A stretch of 40,175 nt of DNA, from assembly GCA_044225565.1 (NCBI GenBank), contig JBGAIL010000018.1, forward strand, positions 1 to 40,175, written 5' to 3'. The translations under genes were made by a program, and so were the position numbers. This DNA is from CAVXAE01 sp044225565 (GTDB lineage Bacteria; Pseudomonadota; Gammaproteobacteria; Steroidobacterales; Steroidobacteraceae). Under the pieces are notes generated by a model that saw only the letters and a list, made by a program, of their open reading frames with translations, was not told the origin of the DNA and searched no databases. Shown in pieces: positions 7,544 through 16,721 of the stretch. Position 1 is the first letter of the stretch. Each line of letters begins with the position of its first letter.

Positions 7544-9045
7544 ATCGCACGCGCTCGCTCGCGCAGATCACGGCCGGTATGGTTCAGGTACCTGTCGATT
7601 TGAGCGTTACCGACGTCACGCTGGACAGTCGCGAGGCGTCGCCGGGGGCGTTGTTTCTCGCCTGCCGTGGGCTCACGCATCACGGCATCGAGTTCGCGCC
7701 GCAGGCCGTCGAACGTGGCGCGCGCGCCGTGCTGTTCGAGACGGACGAGCAGGGTCACGCGCCAGCAGTGCCGGATCTCGGCGGGATCTTCGTAGCTCCG
7801 GTGCCCAGGCTCAGCCGACGCGCCGGCGAGATCGCGAACCGCTTTTTCGGCGCACCCTCCCAGGCGCTCACCGTCGCCGGGATCACCGGCACGAACGGAA
7901 AGACCACGAGCGCGTTCCTGCTGGCCCAGGCGCTGGGTTTCTGCGGCCGGCCCGCGGCCTACAGTGGCACGCTGGGCGTTGGCTTTCCGGACGCCATTCA
8001 GCCCGGCACGCACACCACTTCCGATGCCGTCACCGTGCATCGCCAGCTGGATGCGCTGCGGCGCGCCGGTGCGAGCTGCGTCTGCATGGAAGTGTCCTCG
8101 CACGCGCTGCATCAGGCGCGGGTCGACGCGGTTCGCTTCCACACGGCCGTGTTCACCAACCTGACGCGGGATCATCTCGATTACCACGGCACGATGGAGG
8201 ATTACGCTGCCTCCAAAGCACTGCTGTTTGCCTGGCCGACGCTCGCGCTGCGCGTCGTGAACGTCGATGACGCCTTCGGTGTGGAGCTTGCCGCCCGTGG
8301 TGGACCGGGCCAGCTCGTGACCACGAGCCGTGCGGACGGCACCGCCGTGGCCAGCGACCGCTTCGTCCGGGCTGTCCGCGTGCAGGCGCGGGAGGCGGGG
8401 CTGGCCATCGGCGTCGAGTCGAGCTGGGGCGATCGCGAGGTCGACACCTCGCTCATCGGCGACTTCAACGTCGATAACGTGCTCGGCGTGCTGGCTGTGC
8501 TGCTCGGCTGGGGCATCGGCCTGGACGAAGCTGCACAGGCGATCTCCCGCTGCCGCGCTCCGAGCGGCCGGATGGAAGCGTTCGGCGGCCGGGTCGAGGC
8601 GCTCGCTATCGTCGACTACGCCCACACGCCGGATGCGCTTGCGAAGGCGCTGAAGTCCGCCCGAACACATTGCCGTGGACGCCTGTACGTGGTGTTCGGA
8701 TGCGGTGGTGATCGCGATACCGGAAAGCGCCCGCTGATGGGCGCCGTGGCAGCCGAGCTCGCCGACGAGATCATCATCACGGACGACAACCCGCGCACCG
8801 AGGATCCGCGACGCATCGTGGCGGATATCCGCGCCGGCATCGACGTCGCACGTGCGGTCCGCATCGAGCACGACCGGGCGAAGGCGATCGCGGACGCGCT
8901 GGCCAGCGCTCGCGCAGGCGACGTCGTGCTGATCGCAGGCAAGGGACACGAGGATTACCAGATTTACGGGCGCGACCGCCGGTCCTTCAGCGACCAGGCC
9001 GTCGTGCGCCGCCAGTTGAAGGTGCAGGCATGCAGCGAGCGCTAG
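7540..9045 (+). CDS. murE: UDP-MurNAc-L-Ala-D-Glu:meso-diaminopimelate ligase MurE
   Basis: Cytoplasmic ATP-dependent ligase that adds the third residue of the peptidoglycan stem peptide. It has 501 residues: an N-terminal UDP-binding domain, the ATP site GITGTNGKTTSAFLL starting near residue 114, and a C-terminal domain with DNPR at 416-419. DNPR is the meso-diaminopimelate recognition motif, so the wall contains meso-DAP rather than lysine. YAHTPDAL and KGHEDYQ are also present. It overlaps ftsI by four bases and murF by 16. Confidence 0.98.
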   Translation: MNRTRSLAQITAGMVQVPVDLSVTDVTLDSREASPGALFLACRGLTHHGIEFAPQAVERGARAVLFETDEQGHAPAVPDLGGIFVAPVPRLSRRAGEIANRFFGAPSQALTVAGITGTNGKTTSAFLLAQALGFCGRPAAYSGTLGVGFPDAIQPGTHTTSDAVTVHRQLDALRRAGASCVCMEVSSHALHQARVDAVRFHTAVFTNLTRDHLDYHGTMEDYAASKALLFAWPTLALRVVNVDDAFGVELAARGGPGQLVTTSRADGTAVASDRFVRAVRVQAREAGLAIGVESSWGDREVDTSLIGDFNVDNVLGVLAVLLGWGIGLDEAAQAISRCRAPSGRMEAFGGRVEALAIVDYAHTPDALAKALKSARTHCRGRLYVVFGCGGDRDTGKRPLMGAVAAELADEIIITDDNPRTEDPRRIVADIRAGIDVARAVRIEHDRAKAIADALASARAGDVVLIAGKGHEDYQIYGRDRRSFSDQAVVRRQLKVQACSER

Positions 9046-10397
9046 GGGCCAGGACACTGGAGCAATTCTCGCGCGCCTGCGGCGGTCGGCTATTCGGAGC
9101 CGACCGACCTTATCTCGGCATCTCCACCGACACGCGCACGCTGATCGCGGGAGATCTCTTCGTCGCGCTGCGCGGCCCGAACTTCGACGGCAACGCGTTT
9201 GCGGCCGCCGCCGAGACGGCGGGCGCCGCCGGCGCCGTGGTCGACACGAAGCAGGATCTCCCGATCTCGCAGATCGTCGTGCCGGACGTGCAGGGAGCGC
9301 TCGAGCAGGCAGGCAGTCACTGGCGCGAAGCGTTCACCGGGCCGGTCGTCGGCGTCGCCGGCAGCAACGGCAAGACGACGGCCAAGGAGATGACGGCGCA
9401 GATCCTCGGCCAGGCCGGGCCCTGCCTTTCGACCCGCGGCAATCTCAACAATCACATCGGCGTGCCGCTCACGCTGCTGCGGCTCGAGGCGGAGCATCGC
9501 TTCGCGGTGGTCGAGATGGGCGCGAACCGCGAAGGCGAGGTGGCGGCGCTGGTCCGGATCGCACGGCCGACCATCGGTCTGATCACGAATGCCGGCGCGG
9601 AGCATCTGGAAGGCTTCGGCAGCCTGGAAGGCGCCGCGCGCGCGGAAGGCGAGATGGTCGCCGGGCTCGCCGCCGATGGCGTGGCGGTCATCAATGCCGA
9701 CGACAAGTTCTCGGACATGTGGCGCAAGAGCACGCGTGCACGCGTGGTTACCTTCGGCATGCGCAAGGGCGCGGACTTCACCGCTTCCGACGTGCGCGTG
9801 GAAGGCGGGGCGGACGGATTCGTCACGAGCTTCACGCTGCAGTGCCCTCTGGGCCGAGTCTCAATGGAAATGCAGCTGGCCGGGCAACACAACGTCTCCA
9901 ATGCGCTTGCGGCCGCTGCTGCTGCGAGTGCAGCAGGCGCGACGCTCGACAACATCGTCGCAGGGCTCGGCGCGATGCGCGCGGTGAAGGGTCGCCTCCA
10001 GCTGAAGACTGCTCGCACCGGCGCCTGGATCATCGACGATTCCTACAACGCGAATCCGGATTCGGTGCGTGCCGGCATCGAAGTGCTCGCGCAGCTCGAA
10101 GGCCGCAAATGGCTGGTGCTCGGCGGCATGGGCGAGCTGGGCGAGTTCACCGACGACGCGCACATCGAGGCCGGCGCATACGCGCGCGAGCAGGGCATGG
10201 AGCGGCTGTTCGCGCTCGGTCCGCTCGCCGCACTGGCCGCCCGCAGCTTCGGCAGTGGGGCGGAAACGTTCTCCGACGTGGAATCGCTGGCCCGCGTGCT
10301 CGACGAGCAGGCGGGGGCGGACGTCCGCATCCTCATCAAGGGCTCGCGGTTCAACCGGCTCGAGCGCGTCGTCGAAGCCCTGGTTCGCAAAGGATAG
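9030..10397 (+). CDS. murF: UDP-MurNAc-tripeptide:D-Ala-D-Ala ligase MurF
   Basis: Adds the D-alanyl-D-alanine dipeptide to complete UDP-MurNAc-pentapeptide. It has 455 residues with an N-terminal substrate-binding domain (STDTRTLIAGDLFVALRG), the ATP loop GSNGKTTAKEM starting near residue 111, NLNNHIGVPLTLL, and the C-terminal IDDSYNANPDSVRAG and LGGMGELG segments typical of the family. The ATG at 9030 lies inside the end of murE (16-base overlap). mraY begins five bases after the stop. Confidence 0.98.
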   Translation: MQRALGARTLEQFSRACGGRLFGADRPYLGISTDTRTLIAGDLFVALRGPNFDGNAFAAAAETAGAAGAVVDTKQDLPISQIVVPDVQGALEQAGSHWREAFTGPVVGVAGSNGKTTAKEMTAQILGQAGPCLSTRGNLNNHIGVPLTLLRLEAEHRFAVVEMGANREGEVAALVRIARPTIGLITNAGAEHLEGFGSLEGAARAEGEMVAGLAADGVAVINADDKFSDMWRKSTRARVVTFGMRKGADFTASDVRVEGGADGFVTSFTLQCPLGRVSMEMQLAGQHNVSNALAAAAAASAAGATLDNIVAGLGAMRAVKGRLQLKTARTGAWIIDDSYNANPDSVRAGIEVLAQLEGRKWLVLGGMGELGEFTDDAHIEAGAYAREQGMERLFALGPLAALAARSFGSGAETFSDVESLARVLDEQAGADVRILIKGSRFNRLERVVEALVRKG

Positions 10398-10402
10398 TCG
10401 CG

Positions 10403-11488
10403 GTGCTCTACTGGCTCGCCCAACAGCTCACGACCTGGCATACGGGGTTCAACGTCTTCTCGTATCTCACGCTGCGCGCCATCCTTGCGACGGTGACGGC
10501 GCTCGGGTTCTCGCTGGTCGTGGGCCCACGCATGATCGAGCGGCTGTCGCGCTACCAGATCGGCCAGGTGGTGCGCGACGACGGCCCCAAGTCGCACCTG
10601 CCGAAGGCCGGCACGCCCACCATGGGCGGCGCGCTGATCCTGGTCGCCATCCTCTTCGCCACGCTGCTGTGGGCGGACCTGCGCAACCGCTTCGTCTGGA
10701 CGGTGCTGGGCGTCACCTTCGCGTTCGGCCTCATCGGCTTCTACGACGACTACCTGAAGCTGGTGGTGGGCAACTCGAAGGGCCTGGTGGCGCGCTGGAA
10801 GTACTTCTGGCAGTCCGTGGTCGGGCTCGGCACCGCCGCCACGCTCTACTACACGGCGCAGAGCCCGGCGGAGACCACGATGTTCCTGCCGTTCCTGAAG
10901 CAGTTCGCCGCGCCGCTCAGCCCGTTCGCGTTCATCGCGTTCACCTACCTGATGATCGTCGGCATGAGCAACGCGGTGAACCTCACCGACGGGCTCGACG
11001 GGCTCGCCATCATGCCGGCTGCGCTCGTGGCGGCTGCGCTCGGCGTGTTCGCCTACGCGAGCGGCAACGCGGTGTTCGCCAACTACCTGGCGATCCCGCA
11101 GATCCCGCATGCGGGCGAGGTGCTCATCTTCTGCGGCGCGCTCGCGGGCGCCGGCCTGGGATTCCTGTGGTTCAACTCCTATCCCGCGCAGGTGTTCATG
11201 GGCGACATCGGAGCGCTCGCCATCGGCGCCGCCATCGGCGTCATCGCGGTGATCGTGCGCCAGGAGATCGTCGCGCTGGTGATGGGCGGTGTGTTCGTGC
11301 TCGAGACCGCCTCGGTGATCCTGCAGGTCGCCTCGTTCAAGCTCACGGGCAAGCGCATCTTCCGCATGGCGCCCATCCACCATCATTTCGAGCTCAAGGG
11401 CTGGGCGGAGCCCAAGGTGATCGTGCGCTTCTGGATCATCTCGCTGCTGCTCGTGCTCACCGGACTCGCCACGCTGAAACTGAGATGA
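10403..11488 (+). CDS. mraY: Phospho-MurNAc-pentapeptide transferase MraY (lipid I synthase)
   Basis: Integral inner-membrane enzyme that joins phospho-MurNAc-pentapeptide to undecaprenyl phosphate to form lipid I. It has 361 residues with about ten hydrophobic segments. Signature blocks are KSHLPKAGTPTMGGALI, GFYDDYLKL (the conserved Asp pair), NLTDGLDGLAIMP, FMGDIGALAIG and APIHHHFELKGW (conserved histidines). GTG at 10403 gives the family N-terminus LYWLAQQL; a longer upstream frame is only the shadow of murF. The stop overlaps the murD ATG by four bases. Confidence 0.98.
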   Translation: MLYWLAQQLTTWHTGFNVFSYLTLRAILATVTALGFSLVVGPRMIERLSRYQIGQVVRDDGPKSHLPKAGTPTMGGALILVAILFATLLWADLRNRFVWTVLGVTFAFGLIGFYDDYLKLVVGNSKGLVARWKYFWQSVVGLGTAATLYYTAQSPAETTMFLPFLKQFAAPLSPFAFIAFTYLMIVGMSNAVNLTDGLDGLAIMPAALVAAALGVFAYASGNAVFANYLAIPQIPHAGEVLIFCGALAGAGLGFLWFNSYPAQVFMGDIGALAIGAAIGVIAVIVRQEIVALVMGGVFVLETASVILQVASFKLTGKRIFRMAPIHHHFELKGWAEPKVIVRFWIISLLLVLTGLATLKLR

Positions 11489-12864
11489 GCGACACCCCCG
11501 CGAAATCCGGCGCCGGCAAGCCTTCCTCCGCGGTCATCGTGGGGCTGGGCCGCACCGGGCTGTCGTGTGCGCGCTATCTGCGCGCGCACGGCTGGAAGCT
11601 TGCGGTGACGGATAGCCGGCCGCAGCCGCCGGAGCTCGAGCGCCTGCGGGAGCTCGATGCCTCCATTCCGGTGCGCGTCGGTGGCCTCGACACACGCCTG
11701 CTGGACGATGCGGTGTGCGTCGTCGCCTCCCCGGGTGTCTCGCTCGCCGATCCGTTCTTCGCCGAGGCGCGTGAGCGCGGCCTCGAGATCGTCGGGGACA
11801 TCGAGCTGTTCGCCCGGGCGGTGGACGCGCCGGTGGTCGGCATCACCGGCACGAACGGCAAGAGCACGGTAACCACCCTCGTCGGCTGCATGGCCGAGCG
11901 CGCGAAATGGCGCGTGCGCGTCGGCGGCAATCTCGGAGAGCCGGCGCTCGATTTGCTGAGCGCCGCGCAGGCCGACGCAGCTCGCACCGAGCTTTACGTG
12001 CTGGAGCTGTCGAGCTACCAGCTGGAAGCTACGCTGTCCCTGGATCTGAAAGCGGCGGCGGTGCTCAACGTGAGCCCGGACCATCTCGACCGCTATGCCT
12101 CGGTGGCGGACTACGCGGCCGCCAAGGCGCGCATCTTCGCGCGTTGCGACACGGCGGTGATCAATCTCGACGATCCCCTGGTCGCAGCGATGCCGCGGCC
12201 CGGGCAGCGCACGCTGAGCTTCTCCCTGCGCGCTTCGATCGGCGCGGATTATGCCGTGGCCGAGCGCGAGACCGCCGGTGGCTGGTGGCTGACGAAGCGG
12301 GGCGAGCCGCTGATGCCCGTCTCCGCGATGAAGCTCACCGGTATGCACAACGTCGCCAACGCGCTCGCCGCGCTGGCGCTGGGTGAGGCGCTGGGCCTGC
12401 CGCTGCCGGCGATGCTCGAAGAGCTGGCGTCCTTCGGCGGGCTGCCGCACCGGGCGCAGTGGGTGGCGGAAGTGAAGGGCGTCGCCTACATCGACGATTC
12501 CAAGGGCACCAACGTCGGCGCAACGCTGGCCGCCATCGAGGGCATGCCGGGGCCGCTCGTCATCATCGCGGGCGGAGACGGCAAGAACCAGGATTTCACG
12601 CCGCTGCGCGAAGCGTGCCGGCAGAAAGTTCGGCTGGCCATCCTGATCGGGCGCGATGCGCCGGCCATCGCGGCGGCGCTCGAAGGTGCCTGTGCGGTCC
12701 AGCGCGCCGCAACGCTCGAAGAGGCCGTGCAGGCCGCCGCCAGCGCGGCACAGCCCGGTGACACGGTGTTGCTTTCGCCTGCCTGCGCGAGCTTCGACAT
12801 GTTCCGCGACTATGCGCATCGAGGAGCGGTGTTCGCGCGTGCGGTGAAGGAGTTGGCGGCATGA
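11485..12864 (+). CDS. murD: UDP-MurNAc-L-alanine:D-glutamate ligase MurD
   Basis: Adds D-glutamate to UDP-MurNAc-L-alanine. It has 459 residues with an N-terminal Rossmann-like domain (VIVGLGRTGLSCARYL), the ATP loop GITGTNGKSTVTTL near residue 116, LELSSYQLEAT, and the C-terminal DDSKGTNVGATLAA and LSPACASFDMFRDYAHRG blocks. The start at 11485 (ATGA overlap with mraY) is set by the family N-terminus; the frame is open further upstream but only as an antiphase reading of mraY. It overlaps ftsW by four bases. Confidence 0.98.
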   Translation: MSDTPAKSGAGKPSSAVIVGLGRTGLSCARYLRAHGWKLAVTDSRPQPPELERLRELDASIPVRVGGLDTRLLDDAVCVVASPGVSLADPFFAEARERGLEIVGDIELFARAVDAPVVGITGTNGKSTVTTLVGCMAERAKWRVRVGGNLGEPALDLLSAAQADAARTELYVLELSSYQLEATLSLDLKAAAVLNVSPDHLDRYASVADYAAAKARIFARCDTAVINLDDPLVAAMPRPGQRTLSFSLRASIGADYAVAERETAGGWWLTKRGEPLMPVSAMKLTGMHNVANALAALALGEALGLPLPAMLEELASFGGLPHRAQWVAEVKGVAYIDDSKGTNVGATLAAIEGMPGPLVIIAGGDGKNQDFTPLREACRQKVRLAILIGRDAPAIAAALEGACAVQRAATLEEAVQAAASAAQPGDTVLLSPACASFDMFRDYAHRGAVFARAVKELAA

Positions 12865-14078
12865 ACGCGGCAGCCGACGCTTCCCCCATGACTTATGCGC
12901 GCTCGGGCAATCGCAACGGCAGCATTCACATCGACTTCGTCACCGTGGGCATCGTGCTCAGCATCCTGCTGCTCGGGCTGGTGATGGTGACTTCTGCCTC
13001 CATCTCCATCGCGACGAAGGAAAGCGGCAACGCGTTCTCGTATCTCGAACGGCAGCTGATCCTCACGGTGCTCGGCGCGAGCGCCGCGGCGCTGGTGTTC
13101 TGCATTCCCACACGGCTGCTCGAGCGCATCTCGATGCCGCTCCTGATAGCGGCGGTCGCGATGCTGGTCATCGTGCTGATCCCGGGGCTGGGCCATTCGG
13201 TGAACGGCAGCCGGCGCTGGTTGCGCCTGGCAGGCATGAACTTCCAGGTATCCGAGCTCGCGCGGGTGCTGGTGCTGATCTATCTGGCGAGCTACGCCAT
13301 CCGTCGCGGTGAGGAGTTGCGGGAGACGTTTCTCGGGCTGCTGAAGCCAGTGGGGCTGGTGTTCGGCATCGGCGTGCTGCTGCTCATGGAGCCGGACTTC
13401 GGTGCCTTCTCCGTGCTGTTCGCCACCGGTTTCGGGCTCCTGTTCCTCGCCGGCGCGCGTCTGCGATACGTGGTCGGCATGATGATCGCCGCCTCGGCGG
13501 CGTTCGCGCTGCTGGCGGTCGCATCGCCCTATCGACTCGCGCGCCTCACGGCCTTCCGCGATCCCTGGGCGGATCCCTTCAACAGCGGCTTCCAGCTCAC
13601 CCAGTCGCTCATCGCGATCGGCCGTGGCGAATGGTTCGGCGTGGGCCTCGGCGAGAGCGTGCAGAAGCTCTTCTATCTGCCCGAGGCACACACCGACTTC
13701 CTGTTCGCCGTGCTGGCGGAGGAGCTGGGCCTGGCCGGCGTGGTGCTGACGCTCGCCCTGTTCCTGGCACTCGTCTGGCGCAGCTTCCACATCGCGCGGC
13801 TCGCCTCGGACGCAGGGCTCAAATTCCAGTCCTACCTGGCTGCGAGCTTCGGGTTGTGGCTGGGCATCCAGGCATTCATCAACATCGGCGTGAACATGGG
13901 CGTGCTGCCGACCAAGGGGCTCACGCTGCCGCTCATGAGCTATGGCCGCTCGAGCCTCATCGTGACGCTCGCTTGGTTGGGGTTGTTGCTTCGCGTGTAT
14001 CACGAGGCGATGGCGGAAAGCAGGGGCTCGGCCACCACGCGTCGCAAGCGCGACGACGAAGGGGAGGCCGAGGCATGA
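12861..14078 (+). CDS. ftsW: SEDS septal peptidoglycan glycosyltransferase FtsW
   Basis: Polytopic inner-membrane polymerase that extends septal glycan strands from lipid II together with FtsI. It has 405 residues with roughly ten membrane segments. Family landmarks are VNGSRRWLRLAGMNFQVSEL, LLLMEPDFGAFSVL, the large periplasmic loop DPWADPFNSGFQLTQSLIAIGRGEWFGVG, the conserved EAHTDFLFAVLAEELG, and INIGVNMGVLPTKG near the C-terminus. The C-terminal tail is basic then acidic. It overlaps murD and murG by four bases each. Confidence 0.98.
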   Translation: MNAAADASPMTYARSGNRNGSIHIDFVTVGIVLSILLLGLVMVTSASISIATKESGNAFSYLERQLILTVLGASAAALVFCIPTRLLERISMPLLIAAVAMLVIVLIPGLGHSVNGSRRWLRLAGMNFQVSELARVLVLIYLASYAIRRGEELRETFLGLLKPVGLVFGIGVLLLMEPDFGAFSVLFATGFGLLFLAGARLRYVVGMMIAASAAFALLAVASPYRLARLTAFRDPWADPFNSGFQLTQSLIAIGRGEWFGVGLGESVQKLFYLPEAHTDFLFAVLAEELGLAGVVLTLALFLALVWRSFHIARLASDAGLKFQSYLAASFGLWLGIQAFINIGVNMGVLPTKGLTLPLMSYGRSSLIVTLAWLGLLLRVYHEAMAESRGSATTRRKRDDEGEAEA

Positions 14079-15223
14079 CGCCTGAATCGCGCAGCGGCGA
14101 GCGAGCGGCGGTGGGCACGAGTGCGCCGGGAATGGTTCGCGGCGCGAAGGTGCTCATCATGGCGGGCGGTACGGGCGGGCACGTCTTTCCCGCGCTCGCG
14201 CTTGCGCGGCTCCTTCGCCAGCAATCGCTGGAGGTCGTGTGGCTCGGAACCCGGCGCGGCATCGAAGCGCGGGTCGTGCCCACGGAGAACATTCCGATCG
14301 AGTGGCTTTCCATTGGCGGACTGCGCGGCAAGAGCTCGCTGACGCTGCTCGCTGCGCCGTTCCGTTTGCTGGTCGCCTTGAAACAGGCGTTAGGCGTGAT
14401 GCGTCGGCACAAGCCACGCGTCGTGGTGGGGCTGGGGGGGTTCGTGACCGGACCGGGCGGCGTCGCCGCGTGGCTCACGCGACGCCCGGTCGTTATCCAC
14501 GAACAGAACGCTATCGCAGGATTCACCAACCGCTGTCTCTCGCACCTGGCTCGCGAGGTGCTCGAAGCGTTTCCCGGCAGTTTCGCGCCGAGCGTGAAGG
14601 CGCGTGCCATCGGCAATCCGGTGCGACAGGACATTCTCGCCGTCGCCGGTCCCGCCGCGCGCTTCGCGGCGCGCAGCGGCTCCATCCGCATTCTCGTGTT
14701 CGGCGGAAGCCAGGGTGCGGCGCGCCTCAATGCCATCGTGCCATTCGCACTCGCCCGGCTCGCAGGCGCAGTGGATTTCGAGGTGCGCCACCAGGCAGGC
14801 GAGCGCGGGCTCGAGGCGGCGAAGAAGAGCTACGCCGAGGCAAACGTCCGCGGACAGGTCATGCCGTTCATCGAGGACATGGCGGATGCCTACGGGTGGG
14901 CGGATCTCGTGATCTGTCGCTCCGGCGCGCTCACGGTTTCGGAGCTCGCAGCGGTGGGCGTCGCCGCGGTGCTGGTGCCGTTCCCCGCGGCGGTGGACGA
15001 CCATCAGACGCGCAACGCGGAATATCTGGTGAAGGAAGGGGCTGCGGTGCTCATCCCGGAGCGCGAGCTTACGGCGGAGCGGCTGGCGGCCGAGCTGAAA
15101 ACGTTGTGCGCGGGCCGCGGGAAACTGCTCGCCATGGCAGAGCGCGCGCGTCTGCTCGCGCGCCCTCGCGCTGCGCAGGAGCTTGCGGATTCGTGCCTCG
15201 AGTACGCCAGGAGTGCGGCATGA
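14075..15223 (+). CDS. murG: UDP-GlcNAc:lipid I N-acetylglucosaminyltransferase MurG
   Basis: Peripheral inner-membrane GT-B enzyme that converts lipid I to lipid II. It has 382 residues with the donor/acceptor loops GGTGGHVFPALALA, VVGLGGFVTGPGG, HEQNAIAGFTNR, GGSQGAARLNA, and the UDP-GlcNAc site RSGALTVSELAAVGVA with PFPAAVDDHQTRNAE. The ATG at 14075 overlaps ftsW (ATGA) but adds about 23 residues before the usual N-terminus (KVLIMAGGTGG). An internal ATG at 14132 would give the standard length. The stop overlaps a 17-codon frame that leads into murC. Confidence 0.97.
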   Translation: MTPESRSGERAAVGTSAPGMVRGAKVLIMAGGTGGHVFPALALARLLRQQSLEVVWLGTRRGIEARVVPTENIPIEWLSIGGLRGKSSLTLLAAPFRLLVALKQALGVMRRHKPRVVVGLGGFVTGPGGVAAWLTRRPVVIHEQNAIAGFTNRCLSHLAREVLEAFPGSFAPSVKARAIGNPVRQDILAVAGPAARFAARSGSIRILVFGGSQGAARLNAIVPFALARLAGAVDFEVRHQAGERGLEAAKKSYAEANVRGQVMPFIEDMADAYGWADLVICRSGALTVSELAAVGVAAVLVPFPAAVDDHQTRNAEYLVKEGAAVLIPERELTAERLAAELKTLCAGRGKLLAMAERARLLARPRAAQELADSCLEYARSAA

Positions 15224-15273
15224 ACGACGGCCGCCACCATCGTCTGCGCGATCGTCTCGGAGGCCTGGCATGA
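15220..15273 (+). CDS. 17-codon reading frame coupling murG and murC
   Basis: An ATG at 15220 overlaps the murG stop (ATGA). Its frame runs 17 codons (MNDGRHHRLRDRLGGLA) to a TGA at 15271-15273 that overlaps the murC ATG at 15270 (ATGA again). It is basic (one Lys/Arg/His in about two residues). A GGAGG core at 15259-15263 (TCGGAGGCCT) lies inside it and is well placed to serve the murC ATG. It may act as a coupling or leader peptide passing ribosomes from murG to murC, or the overlaps may be chance. No known family is recognised. Confidence 0.35.
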   Translation: MNDGRHHRLRDRLGGLA

Positions 15274-16721
15274 CCGCCTCCCGCAGCGACCGCATGCGCC
15301 GCATCAACGCGATCCACTTCGTGGGTATCGGCGGCAGCGGCATGGGCGGCATCGCCGAGGTGCTCATCAACCTCGGCTATCAGGTGCAGGGCTCGGACCT
15401 CAAGGCCAACATGGTCACCGAACGGCTCGCGAAGCTCGGCGCCCGCATCACGTTCGGCCATCGCGCCGAGAACGTTCAGGGCGCCGACGTCGTCGTGGTC
15501 TCCGGCGCCGTGGCGCAGGACAACCCGGAAGTGGCCGCGGCTCGCGAAGCCCGCATCCCGGTGGTGCCGCGCGCGCAGATGCTCGGAGAGCTGATGCGCT
15601 TCCGTTATTCCATTGCCGTCGGGGGCACGCACGGCAAGACGACCACCACCAGCCTCGTGGCCAGCATCCTCGCCGAAGGAGGCGAGGACCCGACGTTCGT
15701 CATCGGCGGGCTGCTCAAGAGCTCCGGCAGCAACGCGCGCCTGGGCGCGGGCCGCTACCTGGTCGCGGAAGCGGACGAGAGCGACGCCTCGTTCACGCAC
15801 CTGCAGCCGCTCATCGCCATCGTCACCAACATCGACAACGACCATCTCGCCACGCACGACGGCGATTTCGAGCGGCTCAAGCAGAGCTTCATCGAGTTCC
15901 TGCACAACCTGCCGTTCTACGGGCTCGCCGTCATCTGCTTCGACGATGCGAACGTCCGCAGCATCGTCGACGCCATCGGCCGGCCGGTGCTGCGGTACGG
16001 GCTCGCCGAGGATGCGGACATGCGCGCGGTGAACATCCGGCGGGATGGCCTGCAGACCACGTTCGACGTGCTGCGGCCCGGAAAATCCGAACCGCTCACC
16101 GTCACCGTGAACCTGCCCGGCACGCACAACGTGCTCAATTCCCTTGCCGCCATCGCGGTGGCGAGCGAGCTCGGCGTGGACGACGGCGCCATCTGCCGCG
16201 CGCTCGCCGGCTTCCAGGGCGTCGAGCGCCGGCTGCAACACGTCGCGGACGTGGAGACGGCTGCGGGTCGGATCACTGTCGTCGACGACTACGGGCACCA
16301 TCCCACGGAGATCGCCGCCACGCTCGAGGCGTTGCGGCAGGGCTATCCAAACCGCCGCCTGGTGCTCGCTTTCCAGCCGCACCGCTATACGCGCGTGCGC
16401 GATCTCATCGACGATTTCGGCAAGACGCTTTCCGCCGCCGACGTGCTTCTCGTCACCGAGGTCTATGCCGCAGGCGAGGCTCCGATCTCGGGGGCCGATG
16501 GCCGTGCCATCTGCCGCGCCGTGCGCAGTCGCGGCCACGTCGAGCCCATCTTCGTAGAGAAGGTGGAGGAGCTCGACGTGGCATTGCAGGACGTGCTGCG
16601 GGCGAACGACGTGGTCGTCACCATGGGCGCTGGCCACATCAACGCCGTCTCGCATGGACTGCCGGCGAAGCTCGCCGTGGCCACCCCCAAACCCTTCGTC
16701 GAGCGCCGGAGGTCGAAGTGA
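15270..16721 (+). CDS. murC: UDP-N-acetylmuramate:L-alanine ligase MurC
   Basis: First ligase of the stem-peptide pathway. It has 483 residues with an N-terminal Rossmann-type domain (IHFVGIGGSGMGGIAEVL), the ATP loop GGTHGKTTTTSLVA near residue 117, ESDASFTHLQPLIAIVTNID, and the C-terminal DDYGHHPTEIAATLEAL and FQPHRYTR blocks. The ATG at 15270 is preceded by GGAGG at 15259-15263. An alternative in-frame ATG nine codons further on (MRRINAIHF) is also plausible. The stop overlaps the murB GTG by four bases. Confidence 0.98.
   Translation: MTASRSDRMRRINAIHFVGIGGSGMGGIAEVLINLGYQVQGSDLKANMVTERLAKLGARITFGHRAENVQGADVVVVSGAVAQDNPEVAAAREARIPVVPRAQMLGELMRFRYSIAVGGTHGKTTTTSLVASILAEGGEDPTFVIGGLLKSSGSNARLGAGRYLVAEADESDASFTHLQPLIAIVTNIDNDHLATHDGDFERLKQSFIEFLHNLPFYGLAVICFDDANVRSIVDAIGRPVLRYGLAEDADMRAVNIRRDGLQTTFDVLRPGKSEPLTVTVNLPGTHNVLNSLAAIAVASELGVDDGAICRALAGFQGVERRLQHVADVETAAGRITVVDDYGHHPTEIAATLEALRQGYPNRRLVLAFQPHRYTRVRDLIDDFGKTLSAADVLLVTEVYAAGEAPISGADGRAICRAVRSRGHVEPIFVEKVEELDVALQDVLRANDVVVTMGAGHINAVSHGLPAKLAVATPKPFVERRRSK

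Noticed and set aside
5879..9057. Long antisense frames (503 and 555 codons) opposite ftsI and murE
   Set aside because: The high GC content produces long open frames on the opposite strand. They are rich in Arg, His and Ala without domains, while the plus-strand genes are certain.
11383..12819. Antisense frame of 478 codons opposite murD
   Set aside because: A shadow of codon bias; no recognisable motifs and no start context.
14075..14131. N-terminal extension of MurG as a functional domain
   Set aside because: About 20 low-complexity residues with an alternative ATG at 14132; more simply a start-site ambiguity.
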